A stretch of 64,000 nt of DNA from Bog-159 sp963756605 (GCA_963756605.1 CAVWOT010000012.1:186001-250000), one strand, 5' to 3'; counted from the first letter of the stretch, positions 18,243 to 27,584 are shown. Program-made: numbers and translations. The notes: generated from the letters alone by a model not told the origin.

Positions 18243-18929
18243 TCAAAAGTGAGTTTGCAAATCCGTGAACCGCTCCAGCATCAATAGCCGCCCGTTGCCC
18301 GGCCGGATCTCCTGCTTCTCCAGCGTCCAGGTGTGGGCGTGCGGAATGAAGGCCGCATTCAACCCGGCTTCGAGCGCCGGATTGATGTCGGACTTCACAC
18401 TGTTACCCGCCATCCACGCCAGCGCGGGATCGATGTGGCGCGCCTCAACCAGTGACTTGTAAGCGGTGACGTCCTTCTCTTTCACGATGGCCGTGTGGCT
18501 GAAGTAAGCCGCCAGGCCGGAGCGGTCGATCTTCAGCTTCTGTTCATCCGGATGACCCTTGGTGAAGAGTGTCAGATCGTGACGCGACGCCAGGTATGCG
18601 AGTGTCTCGGGCACGCCCGTAATCACTTGCATGGGGCAATCGAGAATGCGTTCCGCAAACGACATTACAGTGCGCAGGTCTTCCTCGCGCACGTCACGCT
18701 CGGCAAGGTGCTCGTAACATTGGCGCAGGTTGCGTCCGAAATTCAGCGAGCCGTAGCCATGAATCTTCGCATTGACTAACTCGATCTCGTCCAGCACATC
18801 GCGGACTTCGGTCGCGCTGAGGGTGGAATGATTCAGATACTCGGCGAATTCGTCGAACGCCTGCTCAAAGTAGATGTTGTTCTCCCAAAGCGTGTCGTCG
18901 GCGTCGATGATGAGAAATTGGCGCGTCAT
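18243..18929 (-). CDS. HAD-superfamily hydrolase
   Basis: A 228-residue HAD-family phosphatase-like enzyme. The nucleophile motif is IDADDTLWENN (Asp9, Asp11), the second motif is the LFTKGHPDEQ region, and the Lys-containing motif is in VKEKDVTAYKSL, with the late acidic motif in WMAGNSVKSDINPA. All four motif positions are present. Its start overlaps the TonB gene stop by 4 bp. The substrate is unknown, but the size suggests a cap-type small-molecule phosphatase. Confidence 0.85.
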   Translation of the reverse strand: MTRQFLIIDADDTLWENNIYFEQAFDEFAEYLNHSTLSATEVRDVLDEIELVNAKIHGYGSLNFGRNLRQCYEHLAERDVREEDLRTVMSFAERILDCPMQVITGVPETLAYLASRHDLTLFTKGHPDEQKLKIDRSGLAAYFSHTAIVKEKDVTAYKSLVEARHIDPALAWMAGNSVKSDINPALEAGLNAAFIPHAHTWTLEKQEIRPGNGRLLMLERFTDLQTHF

Positions 18930-20344
18930 TTGCGAGCCCTGGGCGCAAGCCGGAACGGCACTTCGACCACTACGTCGATATCCACGGGTTGGCCGTTGCG
19001 CCGCGCCGGCTCAAACTGCCAACCGTCCATGGCGTCTTGCGCGCTTTGATCCAGACGATCGTCCAGGTGCTTCAGGAGCCTCACGGAGGCGACGCGGCCA
19101 TTCTTAAGAATAATTGCGGCCAGACGGACGGTGCCTTCCACTCCTTCCGCCATCGCGGCGGGAAAGTATTTCGGATCCACTTTGCGCAAGGGAACCGGTA
19201 GGGTCAACTCTCCCTCCGCGCTTGCATTGCGCTCCGCATACCAGATCATCCAGCTTCCGCTATAACTGGTGACGTTCGGCATCTGGATGGACATGGCGTA
19301 GATGATCCGTCCAATCCACAGGGGATCGGGCGACGACGAAACGCGCACGGCCGCGAGTTGCCCTCTGGCGAGCGGGGTGGCCGGCAAGCTGCCTCGCAGC
19401 GCCGCACGCAGATTCGCCTCGGAAGTCGGTGATGTCATGCGCGCCAGGAGGGCAGGGCGCGTATCTGGATTCCCGCTGTGGATGGAAAGGCCAGGCAGAC
19501 TTAACATCGCGCCGTTGTTGGGCGTGTCCGTGCCGGTGGCGCCGGCCGGTTGGGTGGCAGTCGCGAAATTGGCGGCACGCGAACCCTCCGGCGGCGTGGG
19601 CGCATGTGACGCAGGATTCAATCCCACGATAGCTACACTCACCACCGGCGCAGGAGGTGGTTCGGGTGGAAATGCCGAGGGCTTGGTGACGCCGCTCTGT
19701 AAGACAGACGGCGCCGTCATAGCGGGATGCGCGTCCGCGGCGACGGCGGGCGCCTCGGGCAGCGCCGCCGGCGGCTGTTCCGGCGCGCGGGCAGTCTGCG
19801 GCGCCTCGAAGCGGCGCGCTGGAGCTTTCACAATTTGCGGACCGGGTACCTGGGCCGCACCATCCAGATTTCGCGTCGAGTGAATCTCAGGCGGAGCTGC
19901 CAGCATTTGCGCATTCGCCACCGGGGCCCGCGTTTCTGGAGGCGGTACAAACAATCTCGGCTTTGGCGGCGGCTCCGGACGCACCACATGTACCGCGAGC
20001 ACGTTCGGCGACTGCAGGTCCGTATGCAATTCCAGCTTAGGAGCCGGCTGCCAAACGAATTGCCGATTGCGCGCCGCCTCCACCGAAGCCGCCACGATTG
20101 TCCGCGTTGCTTTCTTCACATCCGCCCGCGGCACCTTCGGATGCTCCTGCGCGGCAGTCGGAGATACGTCCGGCAGCTTGTCGCGAAAGTCATACCATAT
20201 GAGCTTACTCGCGTGCGGCGCGATCGCTTGCGCGTAAAGCGATTTCGGTTGTTCGTACACGGGTCCGGAGGCCACCCACGCGAGTATGATTCCGTGTGTG
20301 AGTAACGAAACCGCGAATGCCGCCGCCTTGGGTCGCGCGTACAT
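18926..20344 (-). CDS. tonB: TonB-type energy transducer
   Basis: A 472-residue protein with one N-terminal membrane helix (VSLLTHGIILAWVA), a very long Pro/Ala-rich periplasmic linker (about residues 85-300) and a TonB C-terminal domain. In that domain VDPKYFPAAMAEGVEGTVRL and the WQFEPARRNGQPVDIDV stretch are characteristic. It would couple the proton gradient to outer-membrane receptors. The linker is longer than in classic TonB (about 240 residues total). It lacks ExbB/ExbD neighbours here. It overlaps the HAD gene and follows the Lon-N gene by 6 bp. Confidence 0.8.
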   Translation of the reverse strand: MYARPKAAAFAVSLLTHGIILAWVASGPVYEQPKSLYAQAIAPHASKLIWYDFRDKLPDVSPTAAQEHPKVPRADVKKATRTIVAASVEAARNRQFVWQPAPKLELHTDLQSPNVLAVHVVRPEPPPKPRLFVPPPETRAPVANAQMLAAPPEIHSTRNLDGAAQVPGPQIVKAPARRFEAPQTARAPEQPPAALPEAPAVAADAHPAMTAPSVLQSGVTKPSAFPPEPPPAPVVSVAIVGLNPASHAPTPPEGSRAANFATATQPAGATGTDTPNNGAMLSLPGLSIHSGNPDTRPALLARMTSPTSEANLRAALRGSLPATPLARGQLAAVRVSSSPDPLWIGRIIYAMSIQMPNVTSYSGSWMIWYAERNASAEGELTLPVPLRKVDPKYFPAAMAEGVEGTVRLAAIILKNGRVASVRLLKHLDDRLDQSAQDAMDGWQFEPARRNGQPVDIDVVVEVPFRLAPRARK

Positions 20345-20350
20345 GCATTC

Positions 20351-20986
20351 TCACAAGCCGGCCGGTTTGCCACCGAATCCATTCCGGGGAGCTACCTGCC
20401 GCACGCGGGTGATATGCCGCTGCTTGGGGATGAACTGCGAGAGAAACTCGCTCAACTCCTTCAGCCGCTGTGCTTCCGACCGCGACCGCAGCAACCCGTT
20501 CAAAAAGTCCAGGTCCGGGAGCCCCTGCGCCAGTTGAAAGCTGAGCTGCGGGTCGTCCAGGTTCGGTTCGGGCGTGGGCGGCTGCAGCACACCCGATTCC
20601 AGCAGCTTCTTATATTGGGTCAACGCAGCATGCTGCGCTTCGAGGGGTGGGGGCGATTCCGGTTCGTCGTCGTCGAAAAACTGTACCTCGCCGCGTAGAT
20701 AATCCTTCTCTTCATCGAGCATGACTACCTCAAAGCGCCGCCGCCCGCTCGTCAGAATGTCCATTTTCCCGTCCGGATAACTCTTGAGCACTTTCTCGAC
20801 GATTACCGTGCAGCCGGCGTTGACGATGCCTTCGTCCCTGGCCAGCACGATTCCGAATTCGGAGTTGTCTTGCATGGCCCTGCCCACCATTTCCTTGTAG
20901 CGTTCCTCGAAGATGTGCAGCGGCAAGTGGGTACGCGGGAAGACAACGACATGCAGCGGGAATAACGGGAGCAGCCGCGAGGACAT
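20351..20986 (-). CDS. Lon N-terminal (substrate-binding) domain protein
   Basis: A 211-residue protein made only of the LON peptidase substrate-binding domain, without the ATPase or protease. Visible landmarks are the start MSSRLLPLFPLHVVVFPRT, then FEERYKEMV, and FGIVLARDEGI. Stand-alone LON-N proteins bind or present substrates; their role is not well established. ATG 20986 is chosen at the point where the family begins. It is the first gene of the minus-strand run that continues with TonB, HAD and DinB, and it is divergent from the SDR gene at 21076. Confidence 0.85.
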   Translation of the reverse strand: MSSRLLPLFPLHVVVFPRTHLPLHIFEERYKEMVGRAMQDNSEFGIVLARDEGIVNAGCTVIVEKVLKSYPDGKMDILTSGRRRFEVVMLDEEKDYLRGEVQFFDDDEPESPPPLEAQHAALTQYKKLLESGVLQPPTPEPNLDDPQLSFQLAQGLPDLDFLNGLLRSRSEAQRLKELSEFLSQFIPKQRHITRVRQVAPRNGFGGKPAGL

Positions 20987-21075
20987 GCTACCATTATTGC
21001 GTCTCAGACTGATTTGCGGCAATCGTTGGGGACAGGTGCTTGCGTGATGGGGCACTAAAATAGCCGCGTCCAAAA

Positions 21076-21849
21076 ATGCGCATCGACGGGAAAGTGGTCC
21101 TTCTCACAGGAGCCTCCGAAGGCATCGGCGCCGCTTGTGCGCGGGCATTCGGCAAGCGCGGCGCGCGGCTCTCGCTGGTAGCGCGAACCGAAGAGAAGAT
21201 GCGCGCCATGGCCGGCCCCGCCGCCGTAATCACTGCTGGTGATCTCACGGTACCTGCAGTTCGTGAAGCCGCCGTGGCCGCTACGATCGATCGGTTCGGC
21301 GCCATCGATATCCTGATTAACAACGCCGGCATGGGCCTCTACCACTCCGCGTGGAGTGCCTCCTTAGCCGATGCACGCAGCTTGTTCGAGTTGAACTTCT
21401 TTGTTCCGCTGGCCCTGACGCAACTGGTCGCGCCCCACATGCGCGAGCGCGGGAGCGGCGTTATCGTCAATGTGGCTTCGGTGGCCGGTAGGGTGACGCT
21501 GCCCTGGCTGACGCTTTATTCCGCGTCCAAGTACGCGCTGTGCTCCCTCACCGACGGATTGCGCATGGAACTGCGCAAGGACGGCATTCACACTATCACG
21601 GTATGTCCCGGCTATGTGAAGACGGGATTCCAGGATCACGCGCTGGGCGGCGATCCACCGCCTCGCATCGCGCGAAGTAAACAATTCGCCATCACGCCGG
21701 AACAATGCGCAGAGGCTATGGTGCGCGGTGTGGAGCGCGGCGCGCGTACCGTGATGGCGCCCCGATCGGGCTGGCTGTTCGTGTTGGCCGAGCGTCTCTT
21801 TCCATCTTTGGTGGACGCGCAGATGGCCGCTATCCTACACGACGTATGA
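21076..21849 (+). CDS. Short-chain dehydrogenase/reductase
   Basis: A 257-residue classical SDR. The NAD(P)-binding motif is TGASEGIG near residue 12, the NNAG motif follows the central strand, and the catalytic YxxxK is YSASK with an upstream Ser (NVASVAGR). A C-terminal membrane-like patch suggests lipid-linked substrates. The stop overlaps the shikimate kinase ATG by 4 bp (21846-21849). The substrate is unknown; neighbours do not clarify it. Confidence 0.88.
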   Translation: MRIDGKVVLLTGASEGIGAACARAFGKRGARLSLVARTEEKMRAMAGPAAVITAGDLTVPAVREAAVAATIDRFGAIDILINNAGMGLYHSAWSASLADARSLFELNFFVPLALTQLVAPHMRERGSGVIVNVASVAGRVTLPWLTLYSASKYALCSLTDGLRMELRKDGIHTITVCPGYVKTGFQDHALGGDPPPRIARSKQFAITPEQCAEAMVRGVERGARTVMAPRSGWLFVLAERLFPSLVDAQMAAILHDV

Positions 21850-22376
21850 TCCTGAAGCTGAAACGCACGCCCGGCATTTATCTGGTCGGATTCATGGGTT
21901 CCGGCAAGAGCACCATCGGCAGCTTGCTGGCCGAGCGGATTGGTTGGCACTTCGTCGATCTGGATGCCGAGATCGAGGCCGGCGCGCGCATGAGCATTCT
22001 CGAAATCTTCGAAACGCAGGGCGAGGCCGAATTCCGGCGGCTGGAGCGCGAGAAGTTACGCGCGCATGTGCGCAGCATCGAACGGGGGCGGCCGGCGGTA
22101 ATGGCGCTGGGCGGCGGCGCCATGGTTCCCGCCGAAAACTATGCGCTGCTTGAAAACAACGGCGTCATCATCTGGCTGGACTGCCCTCTTGAGATGGTGC
22201 GCCGCCGCGTGAGTCTGGCTTCGCACCGGCCGCTGGCGCGCGATCCGGCGAGCTTCGCCGAGCTTTACGAATCGCGCCGCGAGTCCTACGAGCGCGCCGA
22301 CTATCGTGTCCCGATCGAGGGCGACGATCCGGATGAGGTGTTGGACGCCGTGCTTAAGCTGCCGTTATTCAAATGA
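21846..22376 (+). CDS. aroK: Shikimate kinase-like enzyme
   Basis: A 176-residue P-loop kinase. The motifs GFMGSGKST (Walker A), DLDAEIE (Asp pair), GEAEFRRLE (Arg), GGGA and the RPLAR...SYERADY end all fit shikimate kinase, which phosphorylates shikimate before chorismate. It overlaps the genes on both sides by 4 bp. No other aromatic pathway gene is nearby, so a related gluconate-type kinase is not fully excluded, but the GGG and ADY motifs favour AroK. Confidence 0.82.
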   Translation: MILKLKRTPGIYLVGFMGSGKSTIGSLLAERIGWHFVDLDAEIEAGARMSILEIFETQGEAEFRRLEREKLRAHVRSIERGRPAVMALGGGAMVPAENYALLENNGVIIWLDCPLEMVRRRVSLASHRPLARDPASFAELYESRRESYERADYRVPIEGDDPDEVLDAVLKLPLFK

Positions 22377-23671
22377 AGCGCGGCGAAGCCACGTTGCGGC
22401 GCCACGCGCGGGCGATCTTCAAGGCTGCATTGCGGGCCGCCAATCCCGGGGAAGGCGTCGCCAGTTGCCTGACGCGTGAGAACCGCAAGCGTTACCGGCG
22501 CATCTATGTGATCGGGGCGGGGAAGGCCGGCGCGGCCATGGCTGGCGCTGCCGAGCGCGTACTAGGTCGGCGCATCACGCAGGGGTTGCTGAACGTCAAG
22601 TACGGCCACACTGCCAGGCTGCGCCGCATCGAGTTGCATGAATGCGGCCACCCGGTGCCGGACCAGCGCGGCGTGGATGGCGCGCGGCGCATCGCCCGAA
22701 TCGCCGCCGGGGCCGGCCCGGACGACCTGGTGCTGTGCTTGATCTCGGGCGGCGCGTCCGCGCTTTTGCCGCTGCCCGCCGATCCGGTCACGCTCGACGA
22801 AAAACAGGAAGTAACTAAATTGTTATTGGCCTGCGGCGCCAGCATCCACGAGATCAATGCCGTGCGCAAGCACATCTCGCAGATCAAGGGTGGGCAACTG
22901 GCGCGCCTGGCTTATCCCGCGCAGGTGCTTTCGCTGCTGCTATCCGACGTGATCGGCGACGATCTGGATGTGATCGGCTCCGGTCCCACGGCGCCAGATG
23001 CCTCCACATTCGCCCAGGCGCGCGCGATTCTGGAGAAGTACGGGATATTCCCGCGCGTGCCCGCGTCCGTTCGCGAGCGCATTGTCAGCGGCGAGCTCGG
23101 CCAGATTCCGGAAACGCCGAAAAAAGACGATCCCCTGTTCGCATGCGTCCGCCATGTGGTGACCGGCAGCAATCGCTTGGCCGTGGATGCCGCGGCCGCT
23201 TGCGCGCGTAAATGGGGCTATCGCACGATGATGCTATCGAGCTTTGTCGAAGGCGAAACGCGCGAGATCGCCCGCATGCACGCCGCCATTGCTAAAGAGA
23301 TCGTGCATAATGGACGCCCGCTGAAGCCGCCGGCCTGCGTGATTACGGGCGGCGAAACGACTGTCACGCTGCGCGGCGACGGGCTAGGTGGACGCAACCA
23401 GGAATTCGCCCTCTCGGCAGCCATCGACATTGCCGGTCTGCCGAACGTGGTGGTGTTGAGCGGCGGCACGGACGGCAGTGACGGTCCGACCGATGCGGCG
23501 GGCGCCGTCGCCGACGGGCGCACACTGGCCCGCAATCCACAGGCGCCCGAATTTTTGGCGCGCAACGATTCGTACCATTATTTCGAAGGCTTGGGCGACT
23601 TAATCGTCACCGGCCCCACCAACACCAATGTGATGGACGTGCGCCTGGTCCTGGTTGGAGAGCAGCGGTGA
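22373..23671 (+). CDS. Glycerate 2-kinase, MOFRL/DUF4147 family
   Basis: A 432-residue enzyme of the type-2 glycerate kinase family, which phosphorylates D-glycerate to 2-phosphoglycerate. The N-terminal DUF4147 domain (AGKAGAAMAGAAE and SGGASALLPLP motifs) is followed by the MOFRL domain (ITGGETTVTLRGDGLGGRNQEFAL and GTDGSDGPTDAAGA, split here to short pieces). It is translationally coupled to the shikimate kinase and the TPR gene. This points to use of glycerate from sugar-acid breakdown. Confidence 0.85.
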   Translation: MKRGEATLRRHARAIFKAALRAANPGEGVASCLTRENRKRYRRIYVIGAGKAGAAMAGAAERVLGRRITQGLLNVKYGHTARLRRIELHECGHPVPDQRGVDGARRIARIAAGAGPDDLVLCLISGGASALLPLPADPVTLDEKQEVTKLLLACGASIHEINAVRKHISQIKGGQLARLAYPAQVLSLLLSDVIGDDLDVIGSGPTAPDASTFAQARAILEKYGIFPRVPASVRERIVSGELGQIPETPKKDDPLFACVRHVVTGSNRLAVDAAAACARKWGYRTMMLSSFVEGETREIARMHAAIAKEIVHNGRPLKPPACVITGGETTVTLRGDGLGGRNQEFALSAAIDIAGLPNVVVLSGGTDGSDGPTDAAGAVADGRTLARNPQAPEFLARNDSYHYFEGLGDLIVTGPTNTNVMDVRLVLVGEQR

Positions 23672-24021
23672 GCTTCTGGCGCAAAGAGGTGATCGATTTC
23701 TCGCTGGATCGGGAGACCGCGGCTCACGTTCGCGAGCAAAAGGAATGGATCGCGCGCGAACCGGAGAATCCGCGGCCCTGGTACAACCTGGCGCAACTCT
23801 ATCGTATGGAGCAGAAGCAGGATGAAGCTTTAGCATTGCTGCTTGAGGCCGTGCGGCTCGATGACGGATATGCCGAGGCCCACGTAGCGCTGAGCGAGAT
23901 CTATGCCGTACGCCAGGACTACGGCGCCGCGTGGCGGCACGCCCGGAAAGGCGAGGTGTATGGCAATGCCAGCGGGGTGGAAATGCTGCGCCGCCACGAC
24001 GTGCGTGAACCGCCCGCGTAA
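23668..24021 (+). CDS. Small TPR protein
   Basis: A 117-residue protein built of TPR-like helices: the WYNLAQLYRMEQKQDEALALLLEAV and YAEAHVALSEIYAVRQDYGAAW pairs are recognisable (A..Y.....A patterns). It starts at GTG 23668, overlapping the glycerate kinase stop by 4 bp. TPR modules bind partners, and the position at the end of the SDR-AroK-glycerate kinase run suggests an accessory role, but no partner can be named. Confidence 0.75.
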   Translation: MSFWRKEVIDFSLDRETAAHVREQKEWIAREPENPRPWYNLAQLYRMEQKQDEALALLLEAVRLDDGYAEAHVALSEIYAVRQDYGAAWRHARKGEVYGNASGVEMLRRHDVREPPA

Positions 24022-24045
24022 GCGACAGGCATCGGCTACAATCAA

Positions 24046-24579
24046 ATGGGCATGCAAGAGCTGGCCTTTTGGAAAGCCGTTATCGTGGACGAGTCGAACT
24101 TTCTGGAAGCGTTCCTCGCTCTAGTGGCGGAGAACGGGATTCGCTATTGTGTCATCGGCGGCCAGGGCGTGAACGCGTATGTAGACCCCTTGGTCAGCCT
24201 GGACCTCGGCTTGGTGGCGGCGGCGGAGCAACTGGAACCGATCGAGACCCTATTGCGCGCGCGATTTAAGGTCGAGCGTTTTGCCCACAGTCTCAACGTC
24301 ACCGCAACCGATTCTAACTTGAGAGTGCAAATCCAAACCGATCCGCGTTATTCCGGATTCGTTGACCGCGCGCAACAAGCCGATGTGCTTGGCCTTGCGC
24401 TGCCAGTGGCAAGGCTGGAAGACATTTTGCAAGGCAAGATCTGGGCGGCGCAAGATCCAGCCGGGCGGCCCAGCAAGCAGCGCAAGGACCTTTTGGATAT
24501 CGAGCGAATTCTGGAGGCTTACCCCGGCTTGCGTTCCCAGGTTCCCGCTGACATCTTGCACAGGTTGCAGTCGACCTGA
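24046..24579 (+). CDS. Nucleotidyltransferase-like protein with altered active site
   Basis: A 177-residue protein with a nucleotidyltransferase-fold pattern: RYCVIGGQGVNAY (residues 33-45) followed by the strand SLDLGLV (51-57). In active members this strand carries Asp-x-Asp, but here residue 53 is Asp and residue 55 is Gly, so catalysis may be lost. A C-terminal helical part follows. It resembles AbiEii/MNT-type or DUF6036-like proteins, but no HEPN, antitoxin or HTH partner gene flanks it. A -10-like TACAAT lies about 10 bp before the start. The function is unknown. Confidence 0.6.
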   Translation: MGMQELAFWKAVIVDESNFLEAFLALVAENGIRYCVIGGQGVNAYVDPLVSLDLGLVAAAEQLEPIETLLRARFKVERFAHSLNVTATDSNLRVQIQTDPRYSGFVDRAQQADVLGLALPVARLEDILQGKIWAAQDPAGRPSKQRKDLLDIERILEAYPGLRSQVPADILHRLQST

Positions 24580-24598
24580 ACAGGGCGAACTGCCGGCT

Positions 24599-25102
24599 TC
24601 AGTTCCGCGGCCCGATGCCTTCGGTGCGTCCGGCCAGCGCCTGCACCGCGTTCCCGCCGCAAACCGCCACGCCCGTTTTCATCAGCGCGCTGAGAAAATT
24701 GAACAGCAGCGCGTAGAGCACCTGTTCGGTCAGCGGCTGCTTGCCCGGCAAACGGAAGCTGGCCGGCAGCTCCTTGGCGATATTCACGCGCACCGAATTG
24801 GGCTGCGCCTTGCCGCCGCGGTCGCGCTTGTTGGCCAGGCTGATGGGTGTTTGCATCACGCCGCCGCTGCGGCCATCGATGTAAAACTGGCAGCGTGAAA
24901 ACCAGCCAAGATTCGCCGGATCGGCGGCATCGAAGAGCAAAAGAGGCGATTGCCGGCCTGCCGCTGTTAGATCCAGCGTGATGCTGCGCTGCGAATCCTT
25001 CAGCTTGGTATCGAAACCGGCCTGTTTGGCGATATTCGCCACCAGTTCCGGCTCCAATTCCAGAAAAATCAGCTTATGTTGTCCAGCTTGCAAAACTTGC
25101 AT
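24599..25102 (-). CDS. Hypothetical protein
   Basis: A 167-residue protein that I do not recognise. It contains no signal peptide, no clear membrane helix and no common motif. It has mixed alpha/beta character with a Cys-Gly-Gly near the end (AVCGGNAVQAL). It sits convergent with the nucleotidyltransferase-like gene and shares a strand with the alcohol dehydrogenase, 45 bp downstream of that gene's stop. Codon use looks like its neighbours, which supports it being real. Confidence 0.55.
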   Translation of the reverse strand: MQVLQAGQHKLIFLELEPELVANIAKQAGFDTKLKDSQRSITLDLTAAGRQSPLLLFDAADPANLGWFSRCQFYIDGRSGGVMQTPISLANKRDRGGKAQPNSVRVNIAKELPASFRLPGKQPLTEQVLYALLFNFLSALMKTGVAVCGGNAVQALAGRTEGIGPRN

Positions 25103-25147
25103 CTGACACTGTTAGTGTACCGGGTTTCACAAGACCGCGTGCGGTGG

Positions 25148-26281
25148 CTACAGGGCGGCGCGATAGAGAGCCAGCAAATCGTCGCGGGTGCATGGACGTG
25201 GATTGAGTTGATGGCACCCATCCTGAATCGCCTTGTCGGCCAGGGCAGGAAGCGCGCCTTCGGTCACGCCATAGTCGCGCAGCCGGGGAGCGATGCCCAC
25301 GCGCCGATTCAGGTCGCGCACTTGGGTGGCGACATCGCCGCCGCCGAACTGCGTAGCCAGATCGGCGAGCCGCGCCGCGGCAGCCGGACGGTTGAATTCC
25401 AGCACAAAGGGCAGCAGTACCGCATTGGACGTACCGTGATGCATGCCGCAATCGGACGATAGCGGGTGCGCCAGCGAGTGCACGGCGCCCAGGCCTTTCT
25501 GAAAGGCAATTGCACCCATCATGGACGCCATCATCATTTGCGTGCGCGCTTCCAGGTCGCACGGATCAGCTATGACACGGGGCAGGTTCTCCCAAGCCAT
25601 GCGCGCGCCGGCCAGCGCAATGGCATCGCAGATTGGATTGTAGCCTTTCGCGAGGTATGCTTCCACGTTATGCGTGAAGGCATCCATGCCCGTACCGGCG
25701 GTCAGATGCGGCGGAAGCGCCAGCGTAAGCTCCGGATCGGCGATAGCCAGCGTGGGGATCAGGTGCGGGCTGAAGACCACGGTCTTGCGGTTGGTGGCGG
25801 TGATGGTGATCACTGTGGAGCGCGAGACTTCACTGCCCGTGCCGGCCGTGGTGGGAATGGCGATGTAGGGCGGCACATTCGCTGAGATGTGATTGGCCCC
25901 ATCGAGCAGGTCGTCGTACTCGGCCAGCGGCAGTTCATGCGTGACTTTGAGGCGGATGGCTTTGGCGGCATCGAGTGGTGACCCTCCGCCCAGCGCGATG
26001 ATGCCGTTACATCGATTCTGTTGGTATACGGCCAGACCCTCAAGCACGTTCCGCTCGGTGGGATTCGGATCCACGCCGGCGAAAACTGCGGCGTCCGGCG
26101 CCAGGCGCGCGATGCGCTCGAAAACGGTAGTGCGCGCGAGGCCTGCGTCAGTGACCAACAGGGGACGGGACATGCCGCGCTTGCAGAGTTCCTCGGGCAG
26201 GCGGCCGGCCGCGCCCGCGCCAAACAGGATGGTGGTGGGGAAGCTGAAGGTGGACACACTCACATCACCATGAGAACACAT
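25148..26281 (-). CDS. Iron-containing alcohol dehydrogenase
   Basis: A 377-residue group III alcohol dehydrogenase. GGGSPLDAAKAIRL lies near residue 100 (NAD site), and the metal-binding histidines are in GTGMDAFTHNVEAY, LGAVHSLAHPLS and GMHHGTSNAVLL. The fold and size are normal for the family, which oxidises primary alcohols or reduces aldehydes with NAD and iron. The ATG at 26281 is tentative; a GTG 24 bp downstream is also possible, since the start MSTFSFPTTI-type pattern begins there. It is divergent from the Tat-exported gene at 26335. Confidence 0.85.
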   Translation of the reverse strand: MCSHGDVSVSTFSFPTTILFGAGAAGRLPEELCKRGMSRPLLVTDAGLARTTVFERIARLAPDAAVFAGVDPNPTERNVLEGLAVYQQNRCNGIIALGGGSPLDAAKAIRLKVTHELPLAEYDDLLDGANHISANVPPYIAIPTTAGTGSEVSRSTVITITATNRKTVVFSPHLIPTLAIADPELTLALPPHLTAGTGMDAFTHNVEAYLAKGYNPICDAIALAGARMAWENLPRVIADPCDLEARTQMMMASMMGAIAFQKGLGAVHSLAHPLSSDCGMHHGTSNAVLLPFVLEFNRPAAAARLADLATQFGGGDVATQVRDLNRRVGIAPRLRDYGVTEGALPALADKAIQDGCHQLNPRPCTRDDLLALYRAAL

Positions 26282-26334
26282 TCTGGTAAAATAACGCAGC
26301 GGTTCTGACCCTGTAAGTCAGCAGGAGGGTAGCA

Positions 26335-27393
26335 ATGCAAAACACATCCCGGCGCGGGTTCATGCGCGGCATAGGTGGTGGCGCGCTGGCGGGCTATGGC
26401 CCGATCATTCTGGGCGCGCAAAACAAATCCGGCAGCGCCAAGCCGATTCTGGGCGAGGGCGATCACAAATACGAATGCACGCACGATTGGGGCGAGTTGC
26501 CTGCCGATATCAAGTACGGGAATACGCACGGCGTGTGCGAGGACTCCCAGTCGCGCATCTACGTGCATCATACAGTCAACGACGCCAGCGAGAGCCACGA
26601 CTCCATGGTGGTGTTCGACCAGCAGGGCAAATTCATCAAGTCCTGGGGCAAGGAGTTCCAGGGCGGTGCGCACGGTCTGCACATTCGTAAAGAAGGCAGC
26701 CAGGAGTTCCTGTACCTGTGCGACACCAAGCGCGCCATCGTGGTGAAGACCACTCTCGATGGCGAGGAAGTCTTTACGCTGGGCTATCCGAAGGAGTCGG
26801 AATTCTACAAGCTTGACAAAGACGGCAAGCCGGCGACTAAGTACAGCCCTACAAACCTGGCCATCGCGCCTAATAGCGACATATATGTCGGCGATGGTTA
26901 TGGGTCGAGTTACATCAATCAGTACAACAGCAAGGGCGAGTTCATCCGCACATTTGGCGGCAAGGGTAAAGATGCGGGCCAATTGGATTGTCCGCACGGC
27001 ATCACCGTGGATCTGCGCGGGGCGGAGCCGCTGCTGCTGGTCGCCGACCGTGCCAACGCCCGGCTGCAATACTTTACGCTCGAAGGCAAGCACGTGAGCT
27101 TTGTAGGCGGCGTGAATCTGCCGTGTTATTTCAGCGAGCGGCACGGCGAGTTCGTGATCCCGGACCTGGGCGCGCGCGTGACCCTGATTGATCGCGAGAA
27201 TAAAGTAATCACGCATCTGGGCGACGATAGCGCCGCGAAGACCTGGGGCGATCTCCGCAAACAGAGCCGCGACCACTTTACGCCGGGCAAGTTCGTGTGT
27301 CCGCACGGCGCCTGCTTCGATCACGTTGGAAATATCCTGGTGGTGGAGTGGGTGGAAGTGGGGCGAGTGTCCCGACTGCGGAAAGTGGCGTAG
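26335..27393 (+). CDS. Tat-exported NHL/6-bladed beta-propeller protein
   Basis: A 352-residue protein. The N-terminus has a twin-arginine signal (SRRGFM at residues 5-10, then a hydrophobic stretch ending LGAQ). The rest has NHL-type repeats such as NTHGVCEDSQSRIYVHHT, IAPNSDIYVGDGYG and CPHGITVDLRG with the GH/GxxxxD spacing of a propeller. It resembles peptidyl-alpha-hydroxyglycine lyase-like propellers. A strong Shine-Dalgarno (AGGAGGG) lies about 5 bp upstream of ATG 26335. It is probably folded in the cytoplasm before export. The ligand is unknown. Confidence 0.8.
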   Translation: MQNTSRRGFMRGIGGGALAGYGPIILGAQNKSGSAKPILGEGDHKYECTHDWGELPADIKYGNTHGVCEDSQSRIYVHHTVNDASESHDSMVVFDQQGKFIKSWGKEFQGGAHGLHIRKEGSQEFLYLCDTKRAIVVKTTLDGEEVFTLGYPKESEFYKLDKDGKPATKYSPTNLAIAPNSDIYVGDGYGSSYINQYNSKGEFIRTFGGKGKDAGQLDCPHGITVDLRGAEPLLLVADRANARLQYFTLEGKHVSFVGGVNLPCYFSERHGEFVIPDLGARVTLIDRENKVITHLGDDSAAKTWGDLRKQSRDHFTPGKFVCPHGACFDHVGNILVVEWVEVGRVSRLRKVA

Positions 27394-27404
27394 CTGGCCC
27401 GAAG

Positions 27405-27584
27405 TTAAGTCTCGTCTGGCGGGGACGGGTGCTTGCCGCTCCGGCCTATGAACTGATGCAGGGCGAAAGGGACTTCGTCGGGATGCGATGCGCACCAGGC
27501 AATGATGCGCTCAAACTTCAAAGTGTCGTCGGCGATGGCGCCGATTTCCATCAGCTCGGTTTCGATGATCTCCGGGTCTCGCAT
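27405..27584 (-). CDS. Small hypothetical acidic protein
   Basis: A 59-residue protein starting MRDPEIIETELMEIGAI. The ATG at 27584 is preferred over earlier in-frame codons because GGAG lies 5 bp upstream and the residues before it come from the palindromic repeat region. It has no signal or membrane helix, is acidic and mostly helical, and ends convergent with the propeller gene 11 bp away. The function is unknown. Confidence 0.5.
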   Translation of the reverse strand: MRDPEIIETELMEIGAIADDTLKFERIIAWCASHPDEVPFALHQFIGRSGKHPSPPDET

